A program made the position numbers and the translations under genes. Under the pieces are notes generated by a model. It saw only the letters and a list, made by a program, of their open reading frames with translations. It had not been told where the DNA came from and searched no databases. A stretch of 64,000 bases of DNA from Viridibacterium sp035456105 (GTDB lineage Bacteria > Pseudomonadota > Gammaproteobacteria > Burkholderiales > Rhodocyclaceae): the NCBI GenBank assembly GCA_035456105.1, contig DATIDV010000048.1:1-64000 (forward strand). The letters run 5' to 3'. Positions 15,817 through 25,215 of this stretch are shown in pieces. Every line of letters begins with the position of its first letter. Positions within the stretch are counted from its first letter, which is position 1.

Positions 15817-16737
15817 CTATTCACTGCGCGGATCGAGCACGTCGCGCAGGCCATCACCGAGCAAGTTGAAGGCGAGGCTGACCATCATGATGGCGGCGCC
15901 GGGCATGGCGACGAGCCACCAGCACTCAAGCATGTAGCGGCGGCCAGCAGAGATCATCGCGCCCCACTCCGGCATCGGTGGTTGCGCGCCGAGACCGAGG
16001 AAGCCGAGACCGGCGGCGGTGAGGATCACGCCGGCCATGTTCATGGTCAGGCGCACGATCACCGATGACAGACACATCGGCACGATGTGACGCACGATGA
16101 TGCGTGCTGGCGAAGCGCCTTGCAGTTGCGCGGCAGCGACGAAGTCGGCCTTGCGCAGCGAGAGTGTTTCGGCGCGCGCCAGGCGTGCAATCGGCGGCCA
16201 CGAGGTCAGCGCGATGGCGATGATGGCGTGGTCCAGACCCGGTCCGAGTGCGGCGACGAAGGCCAGCGCGAGGACGAGGCCAGGGAAGGAAATGAAGATA
16301 TCGGTGATGCGCATGAATACCGTATCCACCCAGCCACCGAAGTAGCCGGAAATGGCGCCGACGGCGAGGCCGACAGGACCGACGACGACAGTCACCAGCG
16401 CGATGATGTAGAGCGTGATGCGCGAGCCATAGACGAGGCGACTGAATATGTCGCGACCATATTCGTCGGTGCCGAACCAGTGGGTGCTGCTCGGCGCTTT
16501 CAATGCGTTGGACAGGTCTTGCGCGATGGGCGTGTGGGTGGCGATCAAGGGCGCGAAGATCGCCACCAGCACGAGCAGCAGGACGACGGCGAGACCGGCC
16601 ACGGTAAGCGGGTTGCGCGCAAGGCGTCGAGCGCCGCGCTTGAAAGTCTCGCCCCATGCGGCAGCGCTGGATTGGGGGACGTCTGGCACGCTTTTGCCTT
16701 GCGCGCTGGAGGGGGTGGTGGTCATGGCGGCGGTCAT
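15817..16737 (-). CDS. ABC transporter permease, DppC/OppC type
   Basis: Inner-membrane permease of 306 residues. An N-terminal cytoplasmic stretch (KRGARRLARNPLTVAGLAVV) leads to a first membrane helix, the periplasmic segment with HWFGTDEYGRDIFSRLVYGS characteristic of the DppC group, then five further helices. The ABC-interacting EAA loop is at about residues 200-220 (AETLSLRKADFVAAAQLQGA). The start ATG shares a base with the stop of the preceding permease gene (TGATG), so the two are coupled. Confidence 0.93.
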   Translation of the reverse strand: MTAAMTTTPSSAQGKSVPDVPQSSAAAWGETFKRGARRLARNPLTVAGLAVVLLLVLVAIFAPLIATHTPIAQDLSNALKAPSSTHWFGTDEYGRDIFSRLVYGSRITLYIIALVTVVVGPVGLAVGAISGYFGGWVDTVFMRITDIFISFPGLVLALAFVAALGPGLDHAIIAIALTSWPPIARLARAETLSLRKADFVAAAQLQGASPARIIVRHIVPMCLSSVIVRLTMNMAGVILTAAGLGFLGLGAQPPMPEWGAMISAGRRYMLECWWLVAMPGAAIMMVSLAFNLLGDGLRDVLDPRSE

Positions 16738-17783
16738 CAGCGGGTTCTCGGATCGAAAACCTGATACAGCGCATCGGCAATCAGGTTGAGGGTGACGAAG
16801 ATGATGCCGATGAGCAGCACGCAGCCCATCACGGCATTCATGTCGCCCAGCAGCAGGCTGCTGGTGAGGTACTGACCAAAGCCGGGCCAGGCGAAGACGG
16901 TCTCGATCAGCACGGCACCTTCGAGCAGGCCGCCATAGGCCAGCGCCACGATGGTCAGCAGTTGCACGAGGATGTTGCGGAAGGCGTGGTTCCAGATCAC
17001 CTCTCGCTCCGAGAGTCCTTTGACGCGTGCGGTGATGATGTATTCCTGCGAGAGTTGCGCCAGCATGAAGCTGCGTGTCATGCGGCTGATGTAGGCCATC
17101 GAGTGCAGGCCGAGAATGCAGGCGGGCAGGGTGATGTGCTTGATCGCGCTGCGGAAGGTGTCCCACTCGCCCTGCAGGGCCGAGTCGACCAGTAGCAGGC
17201 CGGTGGTGCGCGTGACGAGGCCATCGTAGGAAAGATCGACACGTCCTGCGCCGCCGGCCCAGCCAAGCCATGCGTAGAAGATCAGCAGCCCCATCATGCC
17301 GAACCAGAACACTGGCACCGAGTAGCCACACAGGCTGATGACGCGCACCACCTGGTCACCAAGCTGGCCGCGACGTGTCGCCGCGAATACGCCGAGCGGC
17401 ACGCCGACGAAGGTGCCGATCAGGATGGCGACGGTGGCGAGTTCAACGGTGGCTGGGAAGACGCGTGCGATGTCGGCGGTGACCGCATGGCCGGTGAGCA
17501 TCGCCTTGCCCAGATCACCATGCAGCAGGTCGCGCAGGTAGTAGCCGAACTGCACGTAGAGCGGTTTGTCGAGGCCCAGCTGCTGGTAGACCTGCTGATA
17601 GGTCGACTGGTCCGCATCGGAACCGACGATGGACAGCACCGGGTCCAGCGGCATCACGCGACCGATGAAGAAGGTCAGCGCCAGCAGGCCGAGCAGGGTG
17701 ACAGCGACCGTGGCGAGCCGTTTGCCGATGCCGTGGAAGCGATGCAGGCTGAGGCCGGGCATGCGCATTGAGAGAGAGGACAT
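16737..17783 (-). CDS. ABC transporter permease, DppB/OppB type
   Basis: Inner-membrane permease of 348 residues from the ATG at 17783, which has GGAG in front. The order is an N-terminal helix (VTLLGLLALTFFIGRVMPLD), a periplasmic region with QQLGLDKPLYVQFGYYLRDL, then five more helices; the EAA motif appears as EYIITARVKGLSEREVIWNH. These are hallmarks of the DppB group. It follows the substrate-binding protein gene after a short gap containing a hairpin. Confidence 0.93.
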   Translation of the reverse strand: MSSLSMRMPGLSLHRFHGIGKRLATVAVTLLGLLALTFFIGRVMPLDPVLSIVGSDADQSTYQQVYQQLGLDKPLYVQFGYYLRDLLHGDLGKAMLTGHAVTADIARVFPATVELATVAILIGTFVGVPLGVFAATRRGQLGDQVVRVISLCGYSVPVFWFGMMGLLIFYAWLGWAGGAGRVDLSYDGLVTRTTGLLLVDSALQGEWDTFRSAIKHITLPACILGLHSMAYISRMTRSFMLAQLSQEYIITARVKGLSEREVIWNHAFRNILVQLLTIVALAYGGLLEGAVLIETVFAWPGFGQYLTSSLLLGDMNAVMGCVLLIGIIFVTLNLIADALYQVFDPRTR

Positions 17784-17848
17784 GAGTGCTCCGTGTTGCA
17801 TTGGGAGACTGCAGGGGGATGTCAAAACGCTGATCACCCACCCAATTT

Positions 17849-17876
17849 CGTCATTCCCGCCTGCGCGGGAATGACG
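17849..17876. repeat. Single REP-type palindrome
   Basis: CGTCATTCCCGC-CTGC-GCGGGAATGACG, a perfect 12-base stem with a 4-base loop, 18 bases after the binding-protein stop. A hairpin here often stabilises the abundant binding-protein message over the downstream permease genes. It belongs to the same family as the repeats at 3.7, 15.7, 36.1 and 51.3 kb. Confidence 0.8.
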
Positions 17877-17894
17877 GATTTCAAAGTCTGCGCG

Positions 17895-19508
17895 TCATTT
17901 CGACTTGCTCACTTCACGCAGTCGCGTCGTGGCTGACGGATGGCCGACATAGCCCTTCACGTTCTTGGCCAGCACCACCGTGTCCACCATCTGCGATACG
18001 GGGATGATTGCGCCTACCTGCGCGTCATACAGCTTCTGCACTTCCTGATACATCGCGAGCTGTTTCTTCTCGTCCGTCTCGACTTCGGCTTTCTCGATCA
18101 GGGCGTTGATCTCGGGGCTGATGAAGGAGGTGCGCCAGCCCTGGAAGTTGGTCAGCTTGGCGGCGTCGGCGTTGTCCGGGTTGTAGACCAGCGAACGCAG
18201 GCTGCTGTGTGGATGCGGTTCGGCACCGCCACCGCCACGGCCAACGATGATCTCGAAGTTGCGATCACGCATTGCGCCATACACCTGATTACCGGTGCCC
18301 GAGATCACGCTGGCTTCGATGCCGCCGAGTGACAGCGTCGATTGCAGATTGGTGGCGATGTTGATGAAGGGCGCATCCGACAACACGCGGATGGTGGTCT
18401 TGAAGCCATTGGGGAAGCCGGCTTCCGTCAGCAGCTTTTTCGCAGCCGGCACGTTGAGCTTGTAGCCAGGGTCGGGCAGCGTGGCCGGCAGACCCATCTG
18501 CACCGGACGCTGATGGTAGAGGCCGTAGTTGGGCATCACCGTCTTGTTGATGCCGTCATAATCGATGAGGTCGCGAATGGCCTGACGCACGCGCTTGTCT
18601 GCGAAGCGCGGGTCCTTCACGCTCATGGCGACGTAGTAGACATTGCCGCGCTTGACGGCCTGCACGGCGACATTCGGGTTGGTCTTCATCGCTTCGATGT
18701 CCGGCACGGACATGCCGGTTGCGACGTCGATGTCACCGCGGTCGATCATCAGGCGCAGTGATTGCGATTCGGTCATGTGACGCATGATCACGCGGCGCAG
18801 TTTGGCCGGGCCGCGCCAGTAGCCGTCGAAGCGTGTCATCAGCAGCGCATCCTTGGCGCGCCATTCATTGAGCATGAAGGGGCCGGAACCGGCGGCGTTG
18901 GTGGTCAGCCAGCCTGCGCCGAGGTCGCCGTTCTTCTCGTTCTCCAGTACCTTTTTCTTGTCGAGAATGATGGCGCTGACTGAGGAGCCGAGGGTGTAAA
19001 GCACCAGTTTCGGATCGGTCGGTTCAGGCAGGTCGATGACCAGCGTGTTGGCATCGGTGGCGCGGATCTGCTTCTCCACATTTTGCGCGGTGAAGCCGTA
19101 GGCTTTCCACGAAGAGGCAAGCGCGAGATTGATCTTCAGCACGCGCTGCAGGGACCATGCGGCGTCCTCTGCCGTGAGCGGATTGCCGGACTGGAACTTC
19201 ACGCCCTTGCGGATGTTGAAGGTGATGCTCTTGCCATCCGGCGACACGGTCCAGCGCTCGGCGAGGCCGGGCACCAGCTTGTTGGTATTGGTCGGGTCCA
19301 GCTCGACCAGCGTGTCATAGAGGTTGACGGCGATTTCGGTCACGTCATTGCCGGTGGCAGCGGCCGGGTCGAGCGACAGCAGGTTGTTCATGCTCATGCC
19401 GACGATGAGCTGGTCGTCCGGCGTCTTCGCCTGGACGGGGCTCATACACAGCGATACAGCGAGCGAAACAGCAAGCACCGGGGCGCTGAGCAGATGCGCG
19501 ATTTTCAT
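17895..19508 (-). CDS. ABC transporter substrate-binding protein, family 5 (DppA/OppA type)
   Basis: Periplasmic binding protein of 537 residues with a signal peptide (MKIAHLLSAPVLAVSLAVSL, cleavage after PVQA). The family 5 signature lies around LVPGLAERWTVSPDGKSITF and IRKGVKFQSGNPLTAEDAAW. AAGGAG precedes the ATG. It is placed between the dehydratase gene and the permease genes. Family 5 proteins bind peptides, but many bind sugars, opines or acids; the catabolic genes here suggest an acid sugar or its conjugate. Confidence 0.93.
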   Translation of the reverse strand: MKIAHLLSAPVLAVSLAVSLCMSPVQAKTPDDQLIVGMSMNNLLSLDPAAATGNDVTEIAVNLYDTLVELDPTNTNKLVPGLAERWTVSPDGKSITFNIRKGVKFQSGNPLTAEDAAWSLQRVLKINLALASSWKAYGFTAQNVEKQIRATDANTLVIDLPEPTDPKLVLYTLGSSVSAIILDKKKVLENEKNGDLGAGWLTTNAAGSGPFMLNEWRAKDALLMTRFDGYWRGPAKLRRVIMRHMTESQSLRLMIDRGDIDVATGMSVPDIEAMKTNPNVAVQAVKRGNVYYVAMSVKDPRFADKRVRQAIRDLIDYDGINKTVMPNYGLYHQRPVQMGLPATLPDPGYKLNVPAAKKLLTEAGFPNGFKTTIRVLSDAPFINIATNLQSTLSLGGIEASVISGTGNQVYGAMRDRNFEIIVGRGGGGAEPHPHSSLRSLVYNPDNADAAKLTNFQGWRTSFISPEINALIEKAEVETDEKKQLAMYQEVQKLYDAQVGAIIPVSQMVDTVVLAKNVKGYVGHPSATTRLREVSKSK

Positions 19509-19559
19509 GATGTCTCCTTCTTTGTAATGCTTCTGAGAACGACGCCGGTCACCACAAAA

Positions 19560-20714
19560 TCAGTAAGTGGCCACCGTGTTCGCTGCGATGTATTCGAAGT
19601 TGATGTCTTCACCGAGGCCCGGCAATTGCGAGACGTGCACGAAGCCGTCCTTGTCCATCGGGTCCGGCAGGCTGTTGAGATAGGCTGGCACGTCGTCGTA
19701 CTCGAGGAAGGGATGGAGCAGGCCGCGCTCGTACCAGCGGCAGTTCTTGATCGCGGCACAGATGGCGAGATTCGCTGCGCCGTTGCCATGTACTTCGCAA
19801 TCCATGCCGAAGGATTCGGCAAGGTGCGCGACCTTGAGCGTCGGGCTGATGCCGCCAATGCCCTGGGCGCCACCGCGCAACATGTCGCAGGCGCCGGCGA
19901 CGACCCAGTCGGCGCGGCTGAAGTGTTTGCCGGCAATCGACTCGGGGCCGACGATGGCGATGTCGAGCTGATTGGCGAGCCATGCGTACGAGGCGATGCT
20001 CTGCTCGTTCATCATTTCCTCGAACCATGAGAAGTTGAGTTTCTCCAGGGCGCGGCCGATCTGCAGCGCTTCGGCGCGGCTGTACCAGTGGTAGCCGTCG
20101 AGCATCAGCGCGATATCCGGGCCGACGGCTTCGCGCACGGCGGCGCAGGCCTTGATGTCCATCTCGACGCTGGGTGCGAACGACACCGGCGGCATCCAGG
20201 TGTGCAGCTTGATGCCCTTGTAGCCGCGCGCCACCAGCTTCTCGGCGAAGGCCGCATATTCGTCAGGCGTCGACAGACCGCCCTTGAGCTCGTCACCACA
20301 CATGGTGCTGCCATAGGCCGGCACCTTGTCGCGGTAGCCACCGATCAATTGATAGACCGGCATATTGGCCTTGCGACCGGCGAGGTCCCACAGCGCCATG
20401 TCGATGATGGCCAGCGCGCGGTCGGTGAGTTGGCCAGCGCTGCCGCGCTGCCAGTGTTCCAGTCCTTGCCAGAGGTATTCGCGATTGAGCGGGTTCTGGC
20501 CGATCAGCACTTTGCGCGCGAAGGCGTCGATCACGTGCAGACGGATCACTTCCGGCGGGCCGAAGGCGTGCCCTTGCGTGCCATCGTCAGCCGTGATGGT
20601 AAGCATCGCCAGCTTGCCTCTGGTTTCCGGGCCAGGGTGGGAGTGGCCCGCGCTATCTACCGAGCGGAAGCTGGGGAAGGTGAACACGCTCACCTTGATG
20701 TTCTCGATCTTCAT
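19560..20714 (-). CDS. Enolase-superfamily acid-sugar dehydratase (mandelate racemase group)
   Basis: 384 residues, probably dehydrating an aldarate or similar acid sugar to a 2-keto-3-deoxy acid. The N-terminal capping domain covers about residues 1-125; the barrel carries the K169-x-H171 motif (GIKLHTW), metal ligands at D206 (LMLDGYHW), E232 (SWFEEMM) and E258 (VGPESIAG), and H309 (EVHGNGAAN). These show a functional mandelate racemase-group active site. It is the first gene of the operon with GGAG before the ATG. The exact substrate (glucarate, galactarate or another) is not evident; the downstream GarL-GarR-kinase genes favour a hexarate. Confidence 0.85.
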   Translation of the reverse strand: MKIENIKVSVFTFPSFRSVDSAGHSHPGPETRGKLAMLTITADDGTQGHAFGPPEVIRLHVIDAFARKVLIGQNPLNREYLWQGLEHWQRGSAGQLTDRALAIIDMALWDLAGRKANMPVYQLIGGYRDKVPAYGSTMCGDELKGGLSTPDEYAAFAEKLVARGYKGIKLHTWMPPVSFAPSVEMDIKACAAVREAVGPDIALMLDGYHWYSRAEALQIGRALEKLNFSWFEEMMNEQSIASYAWLANQLDIAIVGPESIAGKHFSRADWVVAGACDMLRGGAQGIGGISPTLKVAHLAESFGMDCEVHGNGAANLAICAAIKNCRWYERGLLHPFLEYDDVPAYLNSLPDPMDKDGFVHVSQLPGLGEDINFEYIAANTVATY

Positions 20715-20758
20715 GATGTCTCCGTGTGCTGCCAGTGTTGGCCGTTACTCGTCAGTCG

Positions 20759-20980
20759 TCATACTAGTGGTGCGGATGGTACTCACAAAGAAAAATAAGT
20801 GTCAATCGATCGGGGGTCGCCGTTTACCCGCACTAATGCGGCTAAATTGTGGGTTTGGCATGCCGAAAACAAGCATTGGCAGGCCTTGGCGGGAAAAGTG
20901 ACAAGCCTGGAAAGTCGGGCGCTTCAGGTAGGGTGGTGTAACGAGTGGTTCAAAAAATACCGCACTCATCATACGAGTTG
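20759..20980. promoter_or_regulatory. Divergent promoter region with a repeated operator-like motif
   Basis: The 334-base gap (20715-21048) separates the acid-sugar operon from its GntR-type regulator. The 12-base motif TCATAC[T/G]AGT[G/T]G occurs twice in the same orientation, at 20759-20770 (45 bases before the dehydratase gene) and 20969-20980 (69 bases before the regulator gene). A motif near each divergent gene is what an autoregulating repressor would need. This is inference; no further element is recognised in the gap. Confidence 0.35.
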
Positions 20981-21048
20981 AGATACGATGTGCGAAATGA
21001 TCCGACGGTCGCAGGCCGTGCGGACTGGTCGAACAGGGAAGTAACAGG

Positions 21049-21768
21049 ATGCAGACTCTTCGTCGTCGTGAAACGCTGACCGGTCAATTGGTCAAAACCA
21101 TCTCGGAGCGCATCGCCAGCGGGGCCTATCCCGTGGGCGAACGCCTGCCGAGCGAGCAGGTCATGATCGATGAGTTCGGCGTCAGCCGTACCGTGGTGCG
21201 CGAAGCCGTGGCCAATCTGCGTGCCAGCGGTCGCGTGACGACGGTGCAGGGCGTGGGTGCCTTCGTTGTGCAGCAGGAGCGCTCGGGCGCTTTCCAGATC
21301 GAGGCGTCTGGTCTGTCAGTCGTGCAGGAAATGGTGGCGGTGCTGGAGTTGCGCATCGCGCTCGAATCCGAAGCCGCTGTGCTGGCCGCGCAACGCCGCA
21401 CGGACGAGCAACTCGCCGCCATGCGCAAGGCATTGGCCGACATGCTGGCGGCGATCGAGAAGGGCGAGGACGCGGTGCAGGCCGATATGGAATTCCACCG
21501 CTGCATTGCCGAGGCCGCGGGCAATCCGCACTTCCTCAAGCTGTTCAACTACGTCGGTGAATTGCTCATCCCGCGTGCGCGTCTGCAATCGTTCCGTCTG
21601 GAAGGCGTGAGCATGCGCGAATACCTGGAGCGCATACAGCGCGAGCACGAGCAGATCTGCTATGCCATTGAGCGGCAGGATCCGGAAGCGGCGCGCGCCG
21701 CCTTGCGACTACACCTGTCAGGCAGCCGTGACCGGCTGCAGCGGAGTATCGCCAAAGCCGTAACATGA
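21049..21768 (+). CDS. GntR-family regulator, FadR/FCD subgroup
   Basis: 239 residues. The winged helix (residues about 12-75: LVKTISERIASGAYPVGERL, PSEQVMIDEFGVSRTVVREA, VTTVQGVGAFV) is followed by an all-helical FCD ligand domain with ELRIALESEAAVLAAQRRTD, FHRCIAEAAGNP and EHEQICYAIERQD, whose conserved Asp and His residues normally hold a metal for acid ligands. It is divergent from the acid-sugar operon and most likely represses it until an operon substrate or intermediate binds. Confidence 0.9.
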   Translation: MQTLRRRETLTGQLVKTISERIASGAYPVGERLPSEQVMIDEFGVSRTVVREAVANLRASGRVTTVQGVGAFVVQQERSGAFQIEASGLSVVQEMVAVLELRIALESEAAVLAAQRRTDEQLAAMRKALADMLAAIEKGEDAVQADMEFHRCIAEAAGNPHFLKLFNYVGELLIPRARLQSFRLEGVSMREYLERIQREHEQICYAIERQDPEAARAALRLHLSGSRDRLQRSIAKAVT

Positions 21769-21902
21769 CGGGCTGCGCGAGCCGCCTTGCCAGCTACGCG
21801 CTCGCTCCATCCTGTTACGGCTTTCAAGTAAGGAAGCAAAAAGAAGAAAGTCTTGGCGCGCCTGTTGTCGCGTGCGATCCCTTCAAGATGTAGTAGATCA
21901 AG

Positions 21903-22772
21903 TCATGCCGTCAGCATCGACAGCGCCACGGCGTGCTGCACGCGTGCTTCGTCGAGCAGCTGATTGACGATATCGCGATCTACACCGGCAAAGGCGGCCT
22001 GACGCAGGGCGATCTGCATCTCCAGCGACAGCGTGCTGAACGGGTTGGGCGTGCCGGCTGCGCTATTGGCGAGGAAGATCACGTCAGAGAGTGTGGCGGG
22101 CGGCCAGGTGCCGCTCGGACTCTCCTGCGCGTCGAGCGCGTCGATGATCAGCTCGGGTGTGCCGAGTGCCGTGAGTACCTGCTGGCCGACTTCCTTATGC
22201 CAGCTCAGGATGAATTCCGACATCTCGTCCTGCTCCTGCAGCAGCTCGGGGTAGGCATGCACGCGCGCCAGCAGGAAGAACTGGCCGATGTCGTGCACCA
22301 TGCCGGCCAGTAGCGCCGTGTCGGGCGAGATGTTGTCGAGTTGCAGGGCAATTGCATAGGATAGCGAGGCAACCTCGAGGGTGTGACGCCACAGTTGCTC
22401 AGCCAGACGCCAGACCGGCGCGAACTCGCTGGCGGTGGCCATCTGATCGCCGATCACAGCCAGTGCCAGCACGCGTGCGTTGTTCATGCCGACACGCATC
22501 AGCGCGCGGTGCACGTCAGTGACTTCCTGGCCGTTGGTGTTGAAAAAGGCTGAGTTGGCCATACGTAACAGCTTCACCGACAGCAGCGGTTCGAGGTTGA
22601 TGACGCGGGCGATGGTGGCGGTGCTGGCCTCTTCTTCGTCGAGCGCGCGGCGGATCTTCACCGCGGCCTGCATGCTGGTCGGGAAGACGAATTCGCCGCT
22701 GGCAAGTTCGCGTTCGAGGTTGGCGGAAAACTGTACGCGTCGTCCTGCGCTGGTGGGTTCGGCCACGATCAT
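21903..22772 (-). CDS. HDOD domain signalling protein
   Basis: 289 residues from the ATG at 22772, which has GGAG eight bases upstream; the frame continues upstream but lacks a start signal. The HDOD domain covers about residues 28-215: FVFPTSMQAAVKIRRALDEE, VINLEPLLSVKLLRMANSAF, VHRALMRVGMNNARVLALAV and LLAGMVHDIGQFFLL. The catalytic HD pair of true HD-GYP phosphodiesterases is not complete, as usual for HDOD proteins, which act as non-enzymatic signalling scaffolds. Target unknown. Confidence 0.88.
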   Translation of the reverse strand: MIVAEPTSAGRRVQFSANLERELASGEFVFPTSMQAAVKIRRALDEEEASTATIARVINLEPLLSVKLLRMANSAFFNTNGQEVTDVHRALMRVGMNNARVLALAVIGDQMATASEFAPVWRLAEQLWRHTLEVASLSYAIALQLDNISPDTALLAGMVHDIGQFFLLARVHAYPELLQEQDEMSEFILSWHKEVGQQVLTALGTPELIIDALDAQESPSGTWPPATLSDVIFLANSAAGTPNPFSTLSLEMQIALRQAAFAGVDRDIVNQLLDEARVQHAVALSMLTA

Positions 22773-23089
22773 GTGTTTTTCTCCGGGTTGGATGGCCGCC
22801 AGGTGGGTGTGCGCCGGAACCAAGGCGCGCTGGCGGTATCCCAGTAACTCAGTGTTGAAGTAGCGTTCTGGTGAATGCTCCGGCGATGAGCCGTAGCGTC
22901 TATCAGGTCGATACATTGTTTTCGGCAGCAACCGCGTGTAACTTCAATCGCTAATGGCCTCAAACCAGATTTCGCCTTCAGATCCCCTGTTTACTGTGAT
23001 GTACGGCAGCTCGGCGAGCTTGATCGGTGAGCTGCGCATCCGTTTCCTAATCCGCTTCGTCCCCCTCTGCAATTGCCGGAAGACCCAAA
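22773..23089. other. Divergent intergenic region, HDOD gene / prlC
   Basis: 317 bases that must hold the promoters of both divergent genes. The only structure noted is a short inverted pair GCAGCTC/GAGCTGC (around 23008-23037) with a long loop. GGAAGAC lies just before the prlC ATG. No known operator was recognised. Confidence 0.5.
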
Positions 23090-25180
23090 ATGACCAATCC
23101 CCTGCTTGAACCGCAAGGCCTGCCGCGCTTTGACGCGGTGTTACCCGAACACGTCAAACCTGCCGTCGATAGCCTGCTGGCGGAAAGCAAAGCGCTGGTT
23201 GCGCGCCTCGAAGCTGATCAGACGGCGCCGGACTGGGATAATTTCGTCGCGCCGATGATCGACTCGGGCGAGCGCTTCGGCCGCGCCTGGGGCGTGGTCG
23301 GGCATCTGCACAGCGTGATGGACACGCCCGCCTGGCGCGAGGCCTATAACGCCTTGCTGCCCGAGGTGTCGCGCCACTATGCCGAGCTGGGCCAGAACCT
23401 CAAGCTGTTCTCGCGCTATCGCCAGCTGCGTGACAGCGCAGCTTTCGCGCAACTCAGTCCGGTGCGCCAGCGCATCGTCGAGAACGAGGTGCGTGATTTC
23501 CGCCTGTCCGGCGCCGAGTTGCCGGAAGACAAGAAACCGCGCTTCCAGGCGATTGCCGAGGAGCAGGCCAGCCTTGCGGCGAAGTTCTCGGAGAATGTGC
23601 TCGATGCGACCAATCATCACTTCGAGCATGTAACGGACGCGACCGTCCTTGCAGGCATCCCGGAAGACGCCGTTGCTGCCGCTCGTGCTGCAGCCGAGCG
23701 TGCCGGCAAGGAAGGCTGGCTGTTCACGCTGCACATGCCGTCCTATTTCCCGGTCATGCAATACGCCGAGAATCGCGCCCTGCGCGAGCGCGTGTATCGC
23801 GCCTACGCGACACGTGCTTCAGAGTTTGCCGCTGACGGTGCGAGCCCGACGGAATTCCCCGAGCGCGACAACGCGCCAAATATCGACCGCATCCTGTCGC
23901 TGCGCAACGAAGCGGCGCAGATGCTTGGCTATCGCAATTACGCCGAGGTCTCGCTGGTACCGAAGATGGCAGATACGCCGGACGAGGTGCTTGAGTTCCT
24001 GCGTGACCTCGGGCGTCGTGCCAAGCCCTTCGCCGAGCGCGATCTGGCCGAGCTGCGTGAATTCGCCGCACGCGAACTGGGTCTCGATGATGTGCAGCCC
24101 TGGGACATCACCTGGGCCTCGGAAAAACTGCGTCAGGCGCGCTACGCCTTCTCCGAACAGGAGGTGAAGCAATACTTCCCGGAACCGATGGTGCTGCGCG
24201 GCCTGTTCAGTGTGGTCGAGAATCTATATGGCGTCCGCATTTCTCCGGACACGGCGCCGGTGTGGGAAGACAGCGTGCGCTTCTTCCGCATCGAGCGCGA
24301 AACGGCGTCAGGCAAAGAGCTTGTCGGCCAGTTCTACCTCGATCTCTATGCGCGTGAGACCAAGCGTGGCGGGGCGTGGATGGACAGTGCCATCACGCGC
24401 CGCCGTCTGGTCGGTGGTGTGCAGACGCCGGTAGCCTACCTGGTCTGCAATTTCCCCGGGCCTGTGGAGGGCAAGGCGCCGACCTTCAGCCACGACGATG
24501 TCATTACCCTGTTCCACGAGTGCGGCCATGGCCTGCATCACCTGCTGACGCGCGTTGACGAGTTGCCCGTGTCGGGCATTGCTGGCGTGGAGTGGGATGC
24601 GGTCGAACTGCCCAGCCAGTTCATGGAGAACTTCTGCTGGGAGTGGGACGTGTTGCAGGACATGACAGCCCATACCGAGAGCGGCGAGAAGCTGCCGCGC
24701 ACGCTGTACGACAAGATGATTGCGGCGAAGAACTTCCAGAGCGGCATGCAGACCGTTCGGCAGGTCGAGTTTTCGCTGTTCGACATGCGCCTGCATCATG
24801 ACTATCAACCCGGCGGCAGTAAGAGCGTGCAGGACGTGCTGGCGGAAGTGCGCAGCGAAGTCTCGGTGATCATTCCTCCCGCATGGCATCGTTTCCCCAA
24901 CAGCTTCAGCCACATTTTCGCAGGCGGCTATAGCGCCGGTTACTACAGTTACAAGTGGGCCGAGGTGCTGTCGGCAGATGCCTTTGCGGCATTTGAAGAA
25001 GCTGCGGCAAAGCGCGGTGCCGAGGCCAGTGTGCTCGATCGGGTGACAGGTCAGCGTTTCGCTGACGAGGTGCTGGCCGTGGGCGGCTCGCGTCCGGCGC
25101 TGGAGTCCTTCAAGGCCTTCCGCGGCCGCGCACCGCAGGTCGATGCATTGTTACGCCACAGCGGCATGATTGCCGCGTGA
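23090..25180 (+). CDS. prlC: Oligopeptidase A (M3 metallopeptidase)
   Basis: Cytoplasmic zinc peptidase of 696 residues that degrades short peptides, including cleaved signal peptides. The zinc motif HECGH is at 476-480 (LFHECGHGLHHLLT), and the downstream Glu is within GVEWDAVELPSQFMENFCWE, as in family M3A. The N-terminus, NPLLEPQGLPRFDAVLPEHV, matches PrlC starts in proteobacteria, and the length fits. The next two small genes follow with short or no gaps and may be co-transcribed. Confidence 0.96.
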   Translation: MTNPLLEPQGLPRFDAVLPEHVKPAVDSLLAESKALVARLEADQTAPDWDNFVAPMIDSGERFGRAWGVVGHLHSVMDTPAWREAYNALLPEVSRHYAELGQNLKLFSRYRQLRDSAAFAQLSPVRQRIVENEVRDFRLSGAELPEDKKPRFQAIAEEQASLAAKFSENVLDATNHHFEHVTDATVLAGIPEDAVAAARAAAERAGKEGWLFTLHMPSYFPVMQYAENRALRERVYRAYATRASEFAADGASPTEFPERDNAPNIDRILSLRNEAAQMLGYRNYAEVSLVPKMADTPDEVLEFLRDLGRRAKPFAERDLAELREFAARELGLDDVQPWDITWASEKLRQARYAFSEQEVKQYFPEPMVLRGLFSVVENLYGVRISPDTAPVWEDSVRFFRIERETASGKELVGQFYLDLYARETKRGGAWMDSAITRRRLVGGVQTPVAYLVCNFPGPVEGKAPTFSHDDVITLFHECGHGLHHLLTRVDELPVSGIAGVEWDAVELPSQFMENFCWEWDVLQDMTAHTESGEKLPRTLYDKMIAAKNFQSGMQTVRQVEFSLFDMRLHHDYQPGGSKSVQDVLAEVRSEVSVIIPPAWHRFPNSFSHIFAGGYSAGYYSYKWAEVLSADAFAAFEEAAAKRGAEASVLDRVTGQRFADEVLAVGGSRPALESFKAFRGRAPQVDALLRHSGMIAA

Positions 25181-25215
25181 CCACGAACAGGGAGTTGAGG
25201 ATGACAGGAGTCATG

